This document shows positions 22,385-35,308 of a DNA stretch of 64,000 bases, piece after piece (the stretch's first letter is position 1; every line of letters starts with the position of its first letter). Made by a program: the position numbers and the translations under genes. Source of the DNA: Moniliella sp. 'wahieum' (lineage: Eukaryota; Basidiomycota; Moniliellomycetes; Moniliellales; Moniliellaceae); NCBI GenBank assembly GCA_003971905.1, contig RSEE01000079.1, forward strand, positions 248,001 through 312,000, given 5' to 3'. The notes under the pieces were generated by a model, which had not been told where the DNA came from, did no database searches, and saw only the letters and a list, made by a program, of their open reading frames with translations.

Positions 22385-22900
22385 GCCACATGCAACGGAC
22401 GGGAACGCGGGAACGCGGGAACACTGTTTGAGATGGGAGATGGGAGAGCGGCCGGGTGCTGCGTGACCGCGTGAGCATGACGCGGGACCTGTGACCTCAC
22501 TGGTGATGGAGGTAATCACCCGCCCAAGTTTGCAACTTGCATCAAAATCGAAATTCTGCAGGCGGGCTAATTCTTACTGGCTATTACTCGGCGCTTACCA
22601 CCGCAGATCCCCTGGCCTCACGCGCTGCCGCTGCACATCGATGCATGCAGCACGCATCAGCGCTCACCTGAGCAGCTCAGCAGATTGCCTGCACACGCCA
22701 TGCGCACCATCCCTCCCTCCATCTTGCCACCACCATCGCCTCCCGCCGGCCCTTGCCTCCTCTGGCCACACTAGTGCCAGCGCAGCTTCTTGGCTCCTCT
22801 CTCCTCATCCATCATCTCTAGATCTCTCTGGTCTGCCCGTCCGACAAGCTAGCTACACGCGCCGCAGTGTGTGCTGTTGCAACCTACGGTGCTTTCACTG
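22385..22900. other. Intergenic, upstream of the MFS transporter
   Basis: GGGAACGC is repeated three times near 22401-22422 and GAGATGGGAGATGGGAGA follows. The plus-strand frame from 22491 has no family signal. Confidence 0.4.
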
Positions 22901-22941
22901 GGTCGACTCTTGCGTACACCACCACAGCGTTCTAACCGGCG

Positions 22942-24795
22942 ATGCAGCTTCTCGATCGCTCCCAAGAAATACAGCTTGTTATTTCCCTCCCTTGCCCTTC
23001 TAGCACTGGGCGGCAACCCTTGTCGCTCCAATGGTTGCTAGCGCACCTGCTCCGATTCCGATTCCGACTCGCCCCTTCATCCGTTCCCCCATCCAGTTCC
23101 CCCCTCTTAGGCTGTCATGAAGCCACAGACTTGTCCACCAGTGCAACCCCTGGTCTTTTGGATGAGTCAACGGCCTCCCCATCTCCCGTGCAGGCCAGCG
23201 AGTGTCAAGGAGAGGTGCCCACACGTTTATCGACGCAAAACGGTGGGCTTAACCTTGCCGACAAATCCTTACAACACTTGCCCGATCCGTTTCGCGTGAC
23301 CTTTAAGCCCAATGACCCTTGCAACCCAAAGTGCTGGCACCCGCTGCGTAAATGGCAGATTCTTCTTGTCACCTTACTCTTGCAAATATGGGCCAATGCC
23401 ATCTCCGCAACATACGCTCCTGGTTTACCCTATGTGGAGCACGACTTTCACGTTAGCCCTGCCGCGGCCCGGGTGGTTCAAGCTGTTTATCTCTATGGGT
23501 TCGCCTGCGGTCCCGTTTTCAGCGCACCGCTGTCCGAAGATTTTGGCCGGCTTCCTGTTCTCTTAGCTGGTTCAACAGGCATGGGCATTTTCCAACTGCA
23601 TTGCGCTCTGAGCCCCAACTTGGTTCTCTTATCGCTGCGCGCTTTTTGGCGGGATTCTTTGCAGCGTCTACCTTCAACTCGATTGGAACTGTGGCCGATT
23701 TGTGGATTGCTGAGGAGCAAGGGTGGGGGTCAACTCATTTGGACTCTCGGCCGAACTTGGGGTGGTGATCGCCTCAATCTACTCGGGCTTTTTAGTGCAG
23801 CGCACCCAGACGTGGCGCTGGTTGTTTGGCGTGACTGGGATCGTAACCGGATTCTTGGTGGTCCTTGCGCTGCTCACTGTGCCTGAAACTAACGACGGAG
23901 TGCTCCTGTCCCGTCGTGCGCGTAAACTGCGCCGGGAAACTAGTGACGACCGTTACTACGCAGAGCATGACAGGATCCGTGCCCAAAGAAGTCACTTGGA
24001 CACGTTCCGTGAAGTGGTTGTTCGTCCTGCGCATATGCTCCTTACGGAACCGATCGTCTCGGCTTTTGCAGCATTTGACGGGTATAACTACAGCATTATC
24101 TATCTCTGTCTCGAGGCCGTCCCAATGATTTACTCTCGGCATCACGGATTTTCTTTGCCGCACCAAACCTTCCCCTTTATCGCGATGGGCATTGGCTTCA
24201 TCCTTGCTTTTTCCACATACTTTATCCCCCAGGCAATCGTCCGTCGTGTCCAGCGTCGCTCCCCTACGGGGGATGCCGAGCCCGAGTCGTACTTGATTTG
24301 GGGTTTATTCATTGCCCCTCTGTTCCCTGCAAGCCTCTTGTACGTACTTCCTTAATCTGTCTCGCTTATTCCAGGCCAAAGAAACTCACATTTATTCAGC
24401 TGGTTTGCATGGACCCTTCAATCATCGGTCCATTGGATTGTTTCTATGCTGGCCCTCGGTGCCTTTGGGTACAGTTCGCACGTCATTTTTATTTTTTGAG
24501 CGACTATACGGTCGGGGCGTACGGGCACTATGCAGCGAGTGCTGTCGCTGGTCAATCGCTTGCCCGCGAGATCATCTCAGGTAGTGCGTCCCTCATCGCC
24601 GAGCCCATGTTCAACAACCTGCCTACCTATGAGTGGGCTGCCTGCGTGTTGGCCTTCATTGCATTGCCCTTGGCACTGATCCCCATCGTGCTGTTCAAAG
24701 CGGGACCATGGTTGCGGAACCATTCACCATTTGCCAAGCAGATCGCGCTAACAGCCAAGCAAGATGCCATCCACTGGTCCAGCTCGACTGCGTAA
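22942..24795 (+). CDS. MFS transporter, DHA1-type (drug or polyamine)
   Basis: This is a proton-driven plasma-membrane exporter of the DHA1 type, with drugs or polyamines as likely substrates. After a soluble N-terminus (LPDPFRVTFKPNDPCNPKCW, typical of the family) comes TM1, WQILLVTLLLQIWANAISAT. The TM2 region AVYLYGFACGPVFSAPLSED and motif A FGRLPVLL follow. Further segments include LFGVTGIVTGFLVVLALLTV with PET, a cytoplasmic loop rich in Arg, and FIAMGIGFILAFSTYFIPQA. A 36-nt apparent intron (GTACGT...TTCCAG, about 24338-24373) precedes SWFAWTLQSSVHWIVSML and the last helices (AACVLAFIALPLALIPIVLF). Missing T bases in T-runs near 23645 and 24493 break the frame. The ATG at 22942 is the first in frame; an upstream exon is possible. 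Confidence 0.82.
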
Positions 24796-26157
24796 CAGGG
24801 CTTTGGTTGGAATGTTTGGCCGATCGCATACTATCTCTAATTCCTGTCATGTGGATGGTGTCACCAGAAGCAGATGACAGTGCCTGCCATCTGCGAGGGT
24901 TATCCATCATACCCTAACAGTTCAGGTTGAGCGAGCTTGACTGGTGTGGCGATGCTGCTGTCCATATTTATGTACCATTGGACGGACCAGAGACTTTGCC
25001 CCGCGACACTACCGCTCCTGCACGCTTCTCTCTTACCGCCCCGTTTACTCTTGGGGCGCGCTTGCCAACATATCAACACATCCCTGCCGTGTTTACTGGC
25101 AGTACGACCATTGTTGTGCCGTCGATTACACTCGCTATCAAGGTCTCATCAACTGTGCGGGAAGGCATGCCACTCCTGAGGTCACATGTCCGAAATGTGC
25201 CTGCAACCCCATCAGGACGACTCTATAACGTCACGCCTACCTGGAACTTATTCGGTCCTCCACCTGGAACCACGTCGACGCATGAAACTTCGGCCACTTG
25301 CAACAAATGACATGCAGTTCTGTTCCAGGAAGGGCGCAAGCCAGGCTTCCACCTCAAAGACCTCGACCATGTTAGTATCTTTGCCTTCCGGCGCATCACA
25401 TTGTAAAAAACATCAATGATCATCAGTCTATCGATCTCTTCTCACGCGAGGTCTATACGATGCTCACCATTGAGTGGTGATGAACCGAATAAAGCCAAAT
25501 CTTCATTGTAGAATGTCTCCACCGAGGTACTATGAAGAACCATCCCAGCAGCATCCCCCCTCACAGGCTTTGTCTCAAGGTTGGAACGCCAGTCATGCAT
25601 ATCCGAAACGATTGCTCAGTCAACAGCTTCGTCACCGGCACCGATCCCGCGATCCGACCTTGGGCGCCACCACTTGAGGGTCCTTCCACCCTTCCCCCGC
25701 AGACGGTACCCCATTGTACAGAAAGGGGATTCAGTAGCACCTGCTCGTGTCCATATATATATTGCCCTCTTAACGAACCAACTGCCATGGGACGCACCTG
25801 GGATGGCTTGGGTGGGCTGGGTGTTGCCGGCTGCTGATGTATGATGCTGGGTGCATGATGCTGGCGGCCAGGCAAGGTTCAATGTTCTGCTGAGTACGTT
25901 GTTGCGTTGTCCCCGCGCTCGGCGCCAGTCGGGGCGATTTGCGATTGGAGATTGGGCAATCCCTGACTGGGTCACTCGTCACGCGTCACTAGTCACTAGT
26001 CACTAGTCACTGGTCCCTACTGCGAATGGACGATTGCCTCTGCGGGTCACTAGGGTCACTAGTCACTAGCTAGTCACTAGTCACTCGTCCCAAGCGTGGC
26101 TGCCCAGCCCCGGGGCGGCAGTGCATCAGGCACGCTGCCGCCATACATGGGCGGCGG
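24796..26157. other. Intergenic, heptamer arrays at its right end
   Basis: Frames at 24927-25420 are Cys-rich in one reading (CAVDYTRYQGLINCAGR) but are not recognised. No RNA gene is visible. ACTAGTC arrays lie near 26000. Confidence 0.4.
25971..26090. repeat. Heptamer cluster (CGCG to CTAG type)
   Basis: ACGCGTC is followed by three ACTAGTC units, and after a 30-bp gap a second block GTCACTAGCTAGTCACTAGTC begins. The shared TCA frame is kept across the change of unit. Confidence 0.88.
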
Positions 26158-29100
26158 ATGTGCGGCGCCTCGGCCGCAAGCGGGGCGCCAGTGTGCGTTG
26201 GCGTTTCCAGCTCGGTTGGAGCTCCGGTCGGTGTGGCCGTTACCGCGTTCACCGCGTCACGCGTGACCGTCACCTACGCCCACGCCCCCGTCCTCCTCGC
26301 CCACGCCACCACCCGCGCCCTCGCCGCCGCGCTCTCCTCGTCCTCCTCTGGCACCAGCGCTCGGCTTGCAACATGGTTGCCCAGCGGCCGACGAGCCCGT
26401 CTTTTTCGTGCGCTCCTCGCGCCACGTCGTTTCTGCCTCGGGCAACGTCCCCGCCTCCGCACTGCCCTCAGCCACCTCGCCTGAGGCACATGCCCACACC
26501 AGTGCTGGTGCTGTCGGCGCTGCCGCCCGCGAGGCCCCAGTCTTCCGTCACCATGATCTGCGCCGGTCTCTTGACCTCCACAGTGCCCAGGCTCTCAAGC
26601 TCTATATGGAGGGGTACCTCAGCCGCCGCGATGACACTGCCGCCGATGGCCGGCCTCTGCGCCAATGACCCACGCAAGAGTTGGACGCTCTGCTTCGTCC
26701 AGCTTGTTGGCACTGTGCTCGCTGTTTGGTCGGTGCGAGCACTCGAGCAGGCTACCAAAGCTGGGCAGACTGTCGCACCCTCTTATATCAACATCACGGA
26801 CGCATTTGTCGACTACATTGGCACCCTTACCGAAGATCCAAAGCAGGTCCCTAACAGCAAGGCCCAGTACGAGAACGTATTTTCCCTGAAACAGCCGGCT
26901 CCAACCGATCTTACTATTGTGTTGAAGGGCCCGTTGGGCGTCGTTTGATCCAAGCCTGGGTCAACGCGATTCGCTTGGCTTCTTGGGAGCGTATGCGTCT
27001 CGAAGAGATGTACACCGGCTCCTTATCCGCGCCCTTCTCATCAAGCCTTCGGTCCCAGGTGCATACGGAGCACCTGGGCTTCAGCGCCGCGATTCACGTC
27101 GAGGTATCAGTAACACGCTCTGGGATAGTAATCACCAGGGAAATCTTGCTTTGTGCCCCAGTTCTACCTTTGTCGATGATGTGGACAATGCACCCCCCCT
27201 CCTGGCGACCCCAGCGAGTACGATCAACGTGCGTTGCGCACCCCACTGGTCAGGGGTCGACTTGAAGGATCCGTTAAGGCACGATTCATGGGGTCGACAG
27301 AATGGCGCAACTCTTGGCTCGTTCTTGTCGACTCGCCCCAAAATGCCACACCTGAGCAAACCAGCAAGCCTAAGTTCTGGAAGATCGGTTCTGCAGGCAA
27401 CCGCGGGAGTATTCTGTCTCTCACGGGCCACCATGGAAATGCGGCCCCAAACTCTGACTTTGGCCCTACCGCGGGTGGCGGGGGGCTCCACCCGACCCGT
27501 TTGCTAATGTCGCTCCCCCACAAGGAATGACTCCGACCGATGGCGTGGCTTACTTTTACGAATCCAAAAAGGCGTACCAGTCGGGCGCAGCACCGTTTGC
27601 AACGGTCGTTTATGTGGCCCACGTGTATGCAGTGTACCCCTCTCGGCCAGAGCTGGTGGAGAGTTCGGCACTCTTGAAGCTAGAGGCCGTCTTATCCCAA
27701 CCCCCTGATGGCCGCCCAGTTCTTTCGGCCTCGGGAACCCCCCGCCAATCGGGCTGGGTGATGCTGATGCCTGAGCCTGAAGTCCAAGGGACGGCTCCGA
27801 TCAAAGAGATGGTCAAATGGCTGTTGGGTACGTCACAAGGCATGAAATTTGTGCGTTCTATACTGATCGGGAACCACTCTTGTTTACTTAGGCTTCATTG
27901 ATGCTTTCCACCTTTATGGCCGCCCGACCTCCCTAGACTTTGACCCACGCAACCCTGTGTCGGCCTTCTTTGCTTATCCCATTGGCCAATACAAGGATCG
28001 TCTCTTCCTTGATCGCGAGTTGGCTGAGTATCTCAAGGTCAAGGAGGAATCCCACCTCGTCCACCGTACCAATCTCCATTCGATTATGGCAATGAGGATG
28101 CACGGACAAGACACGCCGCTGATGCGGGAGCTGCCTCAGCCGAACAGGTCGGCCACGGCCGTACTCAACGCTGGAAAGGGCATGACCCGAACTGGGTTTT
28201 TTGCTGGTTCAGCTGCTGCTGCCGCTGCGCAGCAACGCGCCGCCGCCGAACAGATGATGCAGCATCAAGTCCAGGCTGGGGCTGAAGCGCAAGCCCAGGC
28301 TGATGCGCAGGCACAAGCGGATGCTCAAGCACAGGCACAGGCACAAGCGGATGCTCAAGCACAGGCACAGGCACAAGCGCAGGCCGATCTGGAGGCCCAG
28401 GCTCGGGCACAAGCGCAAGCGGAAGCCGCTCATTCCCAAGCTCTTCAAGCCCAGAACCAAGCCCACCCTGGGTACCAGGAGCGAGGCCCTTCATCTCATG
28501 ATGCACTCGGACAAATTTTGCCCGATGCTGCGCAGAGTGATCCTAATCCATCCGAGCTTCCGCAGCTTACGTCGGACTTCGGTTCTTTGGAACTGGTCGG
28601 TCTGGGCACCGATCTTGCTATTACGCCTGATGTCAATCAGGCGGGACACCCCACGACAAGCCCGCAGCCCCAGTTGAATCCTTCTCAGCAGTTCTTTGCG
28701 CAGCAAGCTGTGACAGACTCTCCCACTGTGCCTTGGTCTCCTTCTCAAGGCGAACAAGCTGATGGATACACATCGCCGTCCCTGATGCAGGGTTATGGTG
28801 GGGGAACAGGATCATGCGTCGCTTCCGACCACCTCGTATCTCCCTGTGGAACACCAGGCGTATGCCTCCCCTTCCTTGCAACAGAAACCCTATGAAGACC
28901 AGCAGCTAGCTTACGCGGCTTCTTCCACTGCTCCCAACTCACGCGGCCTGTCGTTGCACTCTGTTCCCGACACGGGTGCCCAGACGTACTCTGACCCTGC
29001 ACTGGCCACATCCCCGCAGCGGCAGCAGCAGCAGCAATTATTCTCCAACCTTCAGATGTCCCTTGTTCCCGAGGACGATCCCAGGCCTCCCTCAACTTCT

Positions 29101-31497
29101 CCTGGGGATTCGGCCCGCTGGGCCAAAGTTTTATGGATTCAGCTAACACGGACCGCTTGGGGCCAGCTATCGCACCCAACCTGGTGTCCCCTGTCCATTC
29201 ATCCGTGTCGGCTGCTATGTCGCCTCCCCCTGCCTCGCAACCCCCTGCGTTTGGCCCCTCTGGAAAAGGTGCCACAGAGGGTGTTTCTACTCCAGGGAAT
29301 TTCTCCAATGGCCAGACGCCGCCCCCTGTGGCCAGCTCTCGTGTCGCTGTTGAGCATGATATGCACGACTTTGACGAAGGTGCCCTTTCCTATATGAGGT
29401 CCATGCCTGATCAGGCTCCTTCGCTCGAGGGACACAAACAGGTGGACTCTGAGGCCCCTCTTCGTATCCCTTCCAAGTCCCCTGTGGAGCAGGAGCGGCC
29501 GACTTCTGTGGGCCCACGCCCCAGCCTGTGGATCCCTCCTCACCTGCGTCTCATCCCGCGCCATCGAGCACCACAAATAGGAGCGATGGCATCGCTGATG
29601 ATGTGTTGGCGGCCACCAACTTTTTGAGCCGCCCTCCCTCACCTCCGATCGGCACGGTTACTGGAACTGGTTTATCATCTTACCAAGCCAGCTCTGTCCG
29701 GAGCAGCTGACGCCTGTCTCGGGGAGCGAGCGGCCGGACGAGGTTCGTTCCCTTTCACGCGAGGTCCAATCCCCACCGCCGGCTGAGCAGGCGTCGTCGA
29801 CGTTGGATCCCCCCGATCAGCCAGCTGCATTCCCTTCCTCATTCAGGTCAAACAAGCGAGCGCAGGAGCGCAAGGACGCGGCGGCGCAGCAAGCTGAAGC
29901 GCATCAGGCTGCCCTCCAAGCTCCTGGGAAAAGGGCCGGTAAGCGTAGTACGTCTTTTGCGCCCCGTCCACGTGCTTCAGACCCTTGGGGGTCGGACTCT
30001 TCTGAGGAGGACGAGGGCGAAGAGGAGGAGGAAGATGAGGAGGAAGAAAACCCGGCCACCGGTGAGTTGCCAAATCCCTCTCAGCAGGGTTACTCGTCCA
30101 ACCCAACTTCGGGGCAGGCGACACCCAACATGGCCTGGAGGGCGGAGTCAACAGCAATGCAGGGCTATCCTTCGGCGCCGGGAGTGTATGGGATACCGCA
30201 GCCGCCCTATGTGTACAATGCCAGTGGTCGGGGCTCCCCTTATGCCCGTTCGCAGTCGGCCTCTCCGGGGACAGCGATGGGTGTTGGCGCTGGTCCCTCG
30301 ACGCGGCAGTTGCAGCAGCAGGCTGTGGATCAGCATACTGCTCATCAAGACGCTCGGAAGAGCATGTTCAACACCCTCCTTGCGGCTCCCCATGCTGAAG
30401 CCCAAGCGAATCCTCAGCCCAACACGGCAGCGGCAGCAGCAGGGCCCCAGGGTCTAGTGGTGGGCACAGCCGCTTCCTCTACTGGTCCCACGGGCTTGGC
30501 TCACCCCAACACATCCGCGGACTTGGGCGATGACGCACCAGGGAGCATGACTGCACTTTTCCAACCTCATGGGCTCCTGAAGGCTGGTGCGGCGGAGAAG
30601 GCCGAGCGCTCGGCCAAAGCGCAAGAAGCCGAGGCTCAAAGGATGGTACCGGCTTGGTCTCGGTACCGAACCAACCGCCCCCGCCAAGCGTAGGGCTGCT
30701 GGGTGCCATCTCATCCCATGAGCGCGAACGAAAAGCGGCAGGTGGGCTCGGAGCGACCCTGACAGAGCGGGAACGGGAACGAATTGCGATGGAGAAGCGT
30801 CATCGAAGGAGGAGACGAGAACCAAGCTGCGGGGCTCATGACTCCCGGTCAATGGGGCGGCGGGCATGGTGGAATGATGCCGTCGATGATGGGGTACATG
30901 CCTAATCCTTACATGATGTGGCCTGGGATGATGCCCGGAGTGATGCCTCCGAGCGCCCCTGGCTCGGCTCTCGGTGGGCTGGCGGGGCTGGCGGGATGGG
31001 CCACCAAGCCAACAGCAGATGTACATGATGCAGATGCAGCAAATGCAGCAAATGCAGGCCATGCAAGCGGCCCAGTGGCGTATGCTCAAGCCATGTCCGG
31101 GGCCCCTCTCATGCAGGCGTCGGCGGCCCTGGATCAGCTGCGCCTGGTATGCCCGGCACAATCTGGTGGCATGCCTGGTTGGTATGCCTGGTGGCATGCC
31201 TGGTGGTATGCCTGGTGGTATGGGGATGATGCCGCCTGGGGGCGGATCGGGGGCGGCGTCACCGGCTGGATACAACCCCTACATGCGATGTGTGAGCCGG
31301 GCATGTTCAACCCGATGGGTGGGTACATGTCACCGACTGGATCCGACATGGGCGCGGCCATCCGCGCCCACGCACAGGGAGTGGCACACGCAATTCCCCG
31401 CTACGACGTAGCCATGTCGGCACCGACATGTATCTTCCTTCTCCTTCTATTTCCCTACCTGCCCCCCCTCCCAGCCTTCTGCTCCCTCCGACTGTGA
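26158..31497 (+). CDS. CAF120: CAF120-like PH-domain protein
   Basis: Fungal Caf120/Skg3-type proteins are large PH-domain proteins linked to the CCR4-NOT complex and polarised growth. Conserved landmarks in order are LHSAQALKLYMEGYLSRRDD, WTLCFVQLVGTVLAVW, PSYINITDAFVDYIGTL, FSLNTAGSN, IQAWVNAIRLASWERMRLEE and a PH-like block VRGRLEGSVKARFMGSTEW. An intron at 27828-27891 (GTACGT...TTACTTAG) joins WLLG to FIDAFHLYGRPTSLDFDPRN. The C-terminal half is disordered: an Ala/Gln tract (28200-28440), an acidic EEDEGEEEEEDEEEE stretch near 30010, and a Met/Gly/Pro tail with GMPGGMPGG repeats near 31170. About ten frame changes occur, nearly all in homopolymers. The start (26158 or 26366) and the exact 3' end are uncertain. 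Confidence 0.82.
28311..28379 (+). repeat. 30-bp coding minisatellite (Ala/Gln)
   Basis: Two perfect 30-bp units (28311-28340, 28341-28370) begin GCACAAGCGGATGCTCAAGC and are followed by a 9-bp partial unit. They encode an AQADAQAQAQ repeat inside the CAF120-like protein. A multiple of three in unit length preserves the frame. Confidence 0.9.
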
Positions 31498-32520
31498 GTG
31501 CAATGACGTCCTATTTGCATCTGGTGGTCTTGTGTTCCCTCCGTTGGAACCAGAGCCAACGGCAAGCTTGTGTTGCGCCACTAGATGATGTTGGGGTCCT
31601 AAGCTCCTGCCTGCCAGGTCTCCCGTCGCACTTCATGCACTGATGGTCGATGAAGCGAACCCCATATTGAATCTCGTTTCTTCCTCTCCCATCTTGGGCG
31701 TCCTTTGATCCATCTATCATGTTCAGAGGATCCGAAGCCTTTGCGTGCCATTCCATCTGCGTTCGTCCGTCTTCACCCTCCTTCCTAATTCGCGCATTGT
31801 TTTGGAAACCAGCTCGCGGCCGCGTCATTCAGTTTGAGTCATTGAGGGGCGGGGACGGGGGGATGAGGCTGATGAGCAGAGGTTGCTTGTGGGCCGGGCA
31901 TCTCGCACCAGTGACAAAAAGACAATTATTAAAGCGCAGATGGTGTGAGAGTACACATCTCATAGATTGGGCTGGTCAAGAGTAGTAACAGCTAGAGAAC
32001 CATCACCGCATCACGCGCGTGCTATTTCATCAATATTCATCGTTCATTAACATCGTTCTCCTCTGGCCTTATAAGCTCCGTCTGTGAAAAAGTACCTACT
32101 ACTAAAGTGCGGATCAAAAAATATGCGAAAGGCAAGAAGTACAGTTCTCATGCATCTCATGCCTATCGTCCTATAGTTGCGTCTCCTCTTTGGCATATAA
32201 TGTAGCACAATCCGATTCGTCATGACATACAATTGGTCGATAAACGATAAACGACAGGCGGATATGACAAGGTAAAAAGAATTAGACCAAAAGAAAAAAG
32301 GTGATGGGCAGGTAATAGGTCGTGACCCTGGAAGGAGCCTTTTGACAGAGGCACCCAGCAAGGAGTGCCGTTTACCCGTAAAACAAGATGATCGAGAAAG
32401 AGAAAGGGCACGATGTCGTATACATGTGAGAAAATCATCACTCAAACAAGTTCGTTCGGACAAAATGCGGGGAAGGAGAAGGGCAGCCGGGTATATGTAG
32501 CATTGCATAGTTGCCACTCT
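31498..32520. other. Convergent intergenic region
   Basis: This lies between the CAF120-like stop and the sugar transporter 3' end. Short frames carry no family signal. Confidence 0.45.
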
Positions 32521-34432
32521 AGTAGTTTCCGGAGTCGCCGGAGGTTCCGGAGTCTTGTGTCCAAGAGTAGACTCGCCATCTTGGTTTCGTTTGGTCTCTT
32601 GTAGCTTTTCCTCTCCGATCTTTTCCATGTCTTCAGTTGTGACGAGGTTGGCAATCTCGCCCTTAACGAGAGCACGGCGCGACGTAAAACCGGGAGGGCA
32701 CCACGTGCGGCTATTCCACGGTTTGCAGCTTGGGTCGTGGTACATCAGGTCCACTTGTTCAAGAGTGAGGCCCTGGGTCTCCCGCACAAAGAAAAAGACC
32801 AGGAAAGCGTTGACAATGTTCCAAGCAGCGAAGATGAACCCATAAGCTAAGATTGACAAAGGTGTGTGTTAGCAAGGTGTTTGTATGTCTCAGTATACAC
32901 CGTGAGGAGGGGGAGAGGAGAAACAAAAAAGACGTACCATATCCAATGTTGCCAGTAATCGGCTGGGTGAAGAATGCCAAGCAAAGTTCCAGCCCCAGTT
33001 AGTGGCGGTAGAGAGTGCAGCTTGCTTGGCACGAGTACGCGATCCAAAGTTCTCTCCGCACCAGATCCACACGGCGGGAGACCAAGTGCAGCAAGGCAGA
33101 AGACAAATAAGCATCCAGCAACGGTCATCAGGTCTCCAACGCCCTCAGAGACACAGGCTTGCCCATGATACCGCTCTCGTTACCAGCGACACCAGCAATG
33201 GCAAAGACGAATAGCCAAATGAGCATCCGAGTGCACCGTAGAACAGCATGTTACGACGGCCCCATGCTTCCACCATCCAGAGACCAGGGGCAGTGCAAAC
33301 GAAGTTGACAGCGCCAAGGATAATTTGGGTTACATACGAGTCTTTGAGACCGGCGTTCGCAAACCTGGTTACCGTAAAAGAAGAAATCTATAGGATCAAA
33401 GGGTTAGTTGATGACAGTGGTGCCGGCGGGGTATATAAGGGGAAAGAAAGTGAACGCACAGTTTCCGCCACAGAGTTGTGCCCCATCTGAAGGGCCATGC
33501 CCATCAATGTCCGGAAGCAAGTTGAGTTTTGCATTTTGAAGCAGTCAAGCCAGGTGGCGTCAGATGCGTTGGCTTGCTTGCATTCCTCGATTGCCTGGAT
33601 GAGGTCCTTGTACTCGGATTCGACAACCGGGTCGTGATCTTCAACACTTACGCCATGCATCACCATGGCATGCTTTGCATCGTCGTAGCGGCCCTTTTGA
33701 GCGCTAATGGTAGGCGACTCGGGCGTCAGCACAGCACAGCACCCTGAAGGAGTGCAAAAACAAAGCCGATAGCGACCAATACACGCCATGATGCCGAGTC
33801 GTTGTTGCCCGCATGCCGAGTGCCAATGGCAATGGCGTAGGCCAACAAGATTCCGAGGGTGATGGCAAGCTGGAAGATACCACCCATCATACCACGGATC
33901 TGCTGAGGCATAAGCTCGGATTGGTACACTGGTGCTAGGGCTGAGGACATGCCAATTCCATAGCCCGACACCAGGCGCCCAATACCAAACTGAACCCAAG
34001 AATGGAACGCCGTGACCTTGATGAGACATCCGATTATAATCCAGAGAGCAGAGATCTGGACACTGTACTTGGTGCCCACCCGGTCTTGCCATACGTTGCC
34101 GGTAAGAGCACCGACACCACAACCAATTGACATGAAACCGGTGATGAGACCCTGTAGCCAGGGCGACCAGCCCTTCGAATATGTGCCATTGGCATGTAGG
34201 TGACCGCGCCAGTCGCAAAACGGCGTTGGAAGTCCTCCATGGGGTATAAGCCGGCCATAATACCGGTTTCATATCCGAACTGTTCTCATTGATAGGTCAA
34301 TATGTTGTCATGTTTTGGTTGGTTGCTAGTAGACTATAATGCAGAAGTAGTGCGTACGTTAAGACCTGCACCAGTAGTCACCAGTGCGACCAGGAATGTC
34401 ATAGGACCAACAGACGTGCTGCCGATTTTCAT
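32521..34432 (-). CDS. Sugar porter (hexose-type MFS transporter)
   Basis: This is a 12-helix sugar/proton symporter of the plasma membrane. The start at 34432 gives MKIGSTSVGPMTFLVALVTT. An intron (donor GTACGC near 34357, acceptor AACAG near 34272) leads to FGYETGIMAGLYPMEDFQRR, the family's TM1 signature. Then come SIGCGVGALTGNVWQDRVGT (GRR-type loop, here D-R-V-G), FGIGRLVSGYGIGMSSALAP with VYQSELMPQQIRG, and PESP followed by KGRYDDA. The C-terminus has YGFIFAAWNIVNAFLVFFFV then RETQGLTLEQVDLMY, the usual PETKG-LTLEE motif. Several introns and single-base losses lie between 32880 and 33480. The exact stop is unclear; I place it near TPEPPATPETT. Confidence 0.85.
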
Positions 34433-35262
34433 CGTGACGAGGTGCGGGGAGAGCCTATAGTAGCCTTAAGTAATTGACGATGAGGGTGAAGAGAAGAAAA
34501 GGGAAAGGAGGGCGGAAGAGCCTCTCGAAGAGGGAGAAGTTGCTTTGGAGGGTTTTGGGGGAGTGGTTGTGAGTTAAAAAGTCGGACTGAGGTTGTGACA
34601 GTAAGAGAAGGAGGTGGACGGTCCTCTACTGTTGGTATATATAACCTACCACTCCCGTATATTATTTCTGGGAAGAGGCATCGGATCTGTGTTCGCAGGC
34701 CCCAGCAGCTTCAACCTGAGCCACCCCCAGGTGCCGCCACTACCGTACGTTCATGCTTGTGGTCATATTCAGATATTGCAGCGTCCCGCTGGTATAGGTA
34801 CCACCGACGGTGTTGCACATTTCCTATTACACTACGGCAGTGGGTAGGTACACGGACGCGATGTTGGAGCACCAACAGATCATCCGGGGCCCCAGTTTTG
34901 CCCGCTTCAAACTCTCCGCCTGCCTAATGCCCGTGTTGCAGAGGATGTGGGGGAACTATTCGCACCGCAGCCACACGTGGGTTCTGCTACGGCGAGGATG
35001 CTGTGACATGTGACAGAGCAGCAGTAGCAGGCAGTAGCCTGCTGTAGTACGGCACTGCGTGACGCGTGACGCGTGACGTGGGAGGCGGGTGGCCGGGGGT
35101 GTCTGGTGGTGCATGGTATCCAATGTAGGAAGAGCGGCAAGATGGAGCCATCCCGCAAGCGGCCGGGGTGGGTGGATGTGAATGTGGCTGTTTTCCCGGC
35201 CGAGGCCTTCGGCCTTAATGTTTAACCTAAAGCTTAAACATGCGTAACAGGTACCCCGGCCC
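34433..35262. other. Intergenic, upstream of the sugar transporter
   Basis: A TATA-like GTATATATAA occurs near 34634. A CGCG-type heptamer array (GTGACGCGTGACGCGTGACG) lies at 35058-35078. No gene is recognised. Confidence 0.45.
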
Positions 35263-35308
35263 GACTTGAAGCTTCAAGCTTCACTTCAAGCTTCACATGT
35301 TCACATCT
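35263..35308. repeat. AAGCTTC heptamer array
   Basis: ACTTGAAGCTTCAAGCTTCA is followed by CTTCAAGCTTCACATGTTCA. The unit is the palindrome AAGCTT plus one base, switching to ACATGT at its end. Confidence 0.85.

Noticed and set aside
22385-22445. GGGAACGC and GAGATGGGA repeats as an additional satellite family
   Set aside because: Only two to three copies, with no palindromic unit and no recurrence noticed elsewhere in the window.
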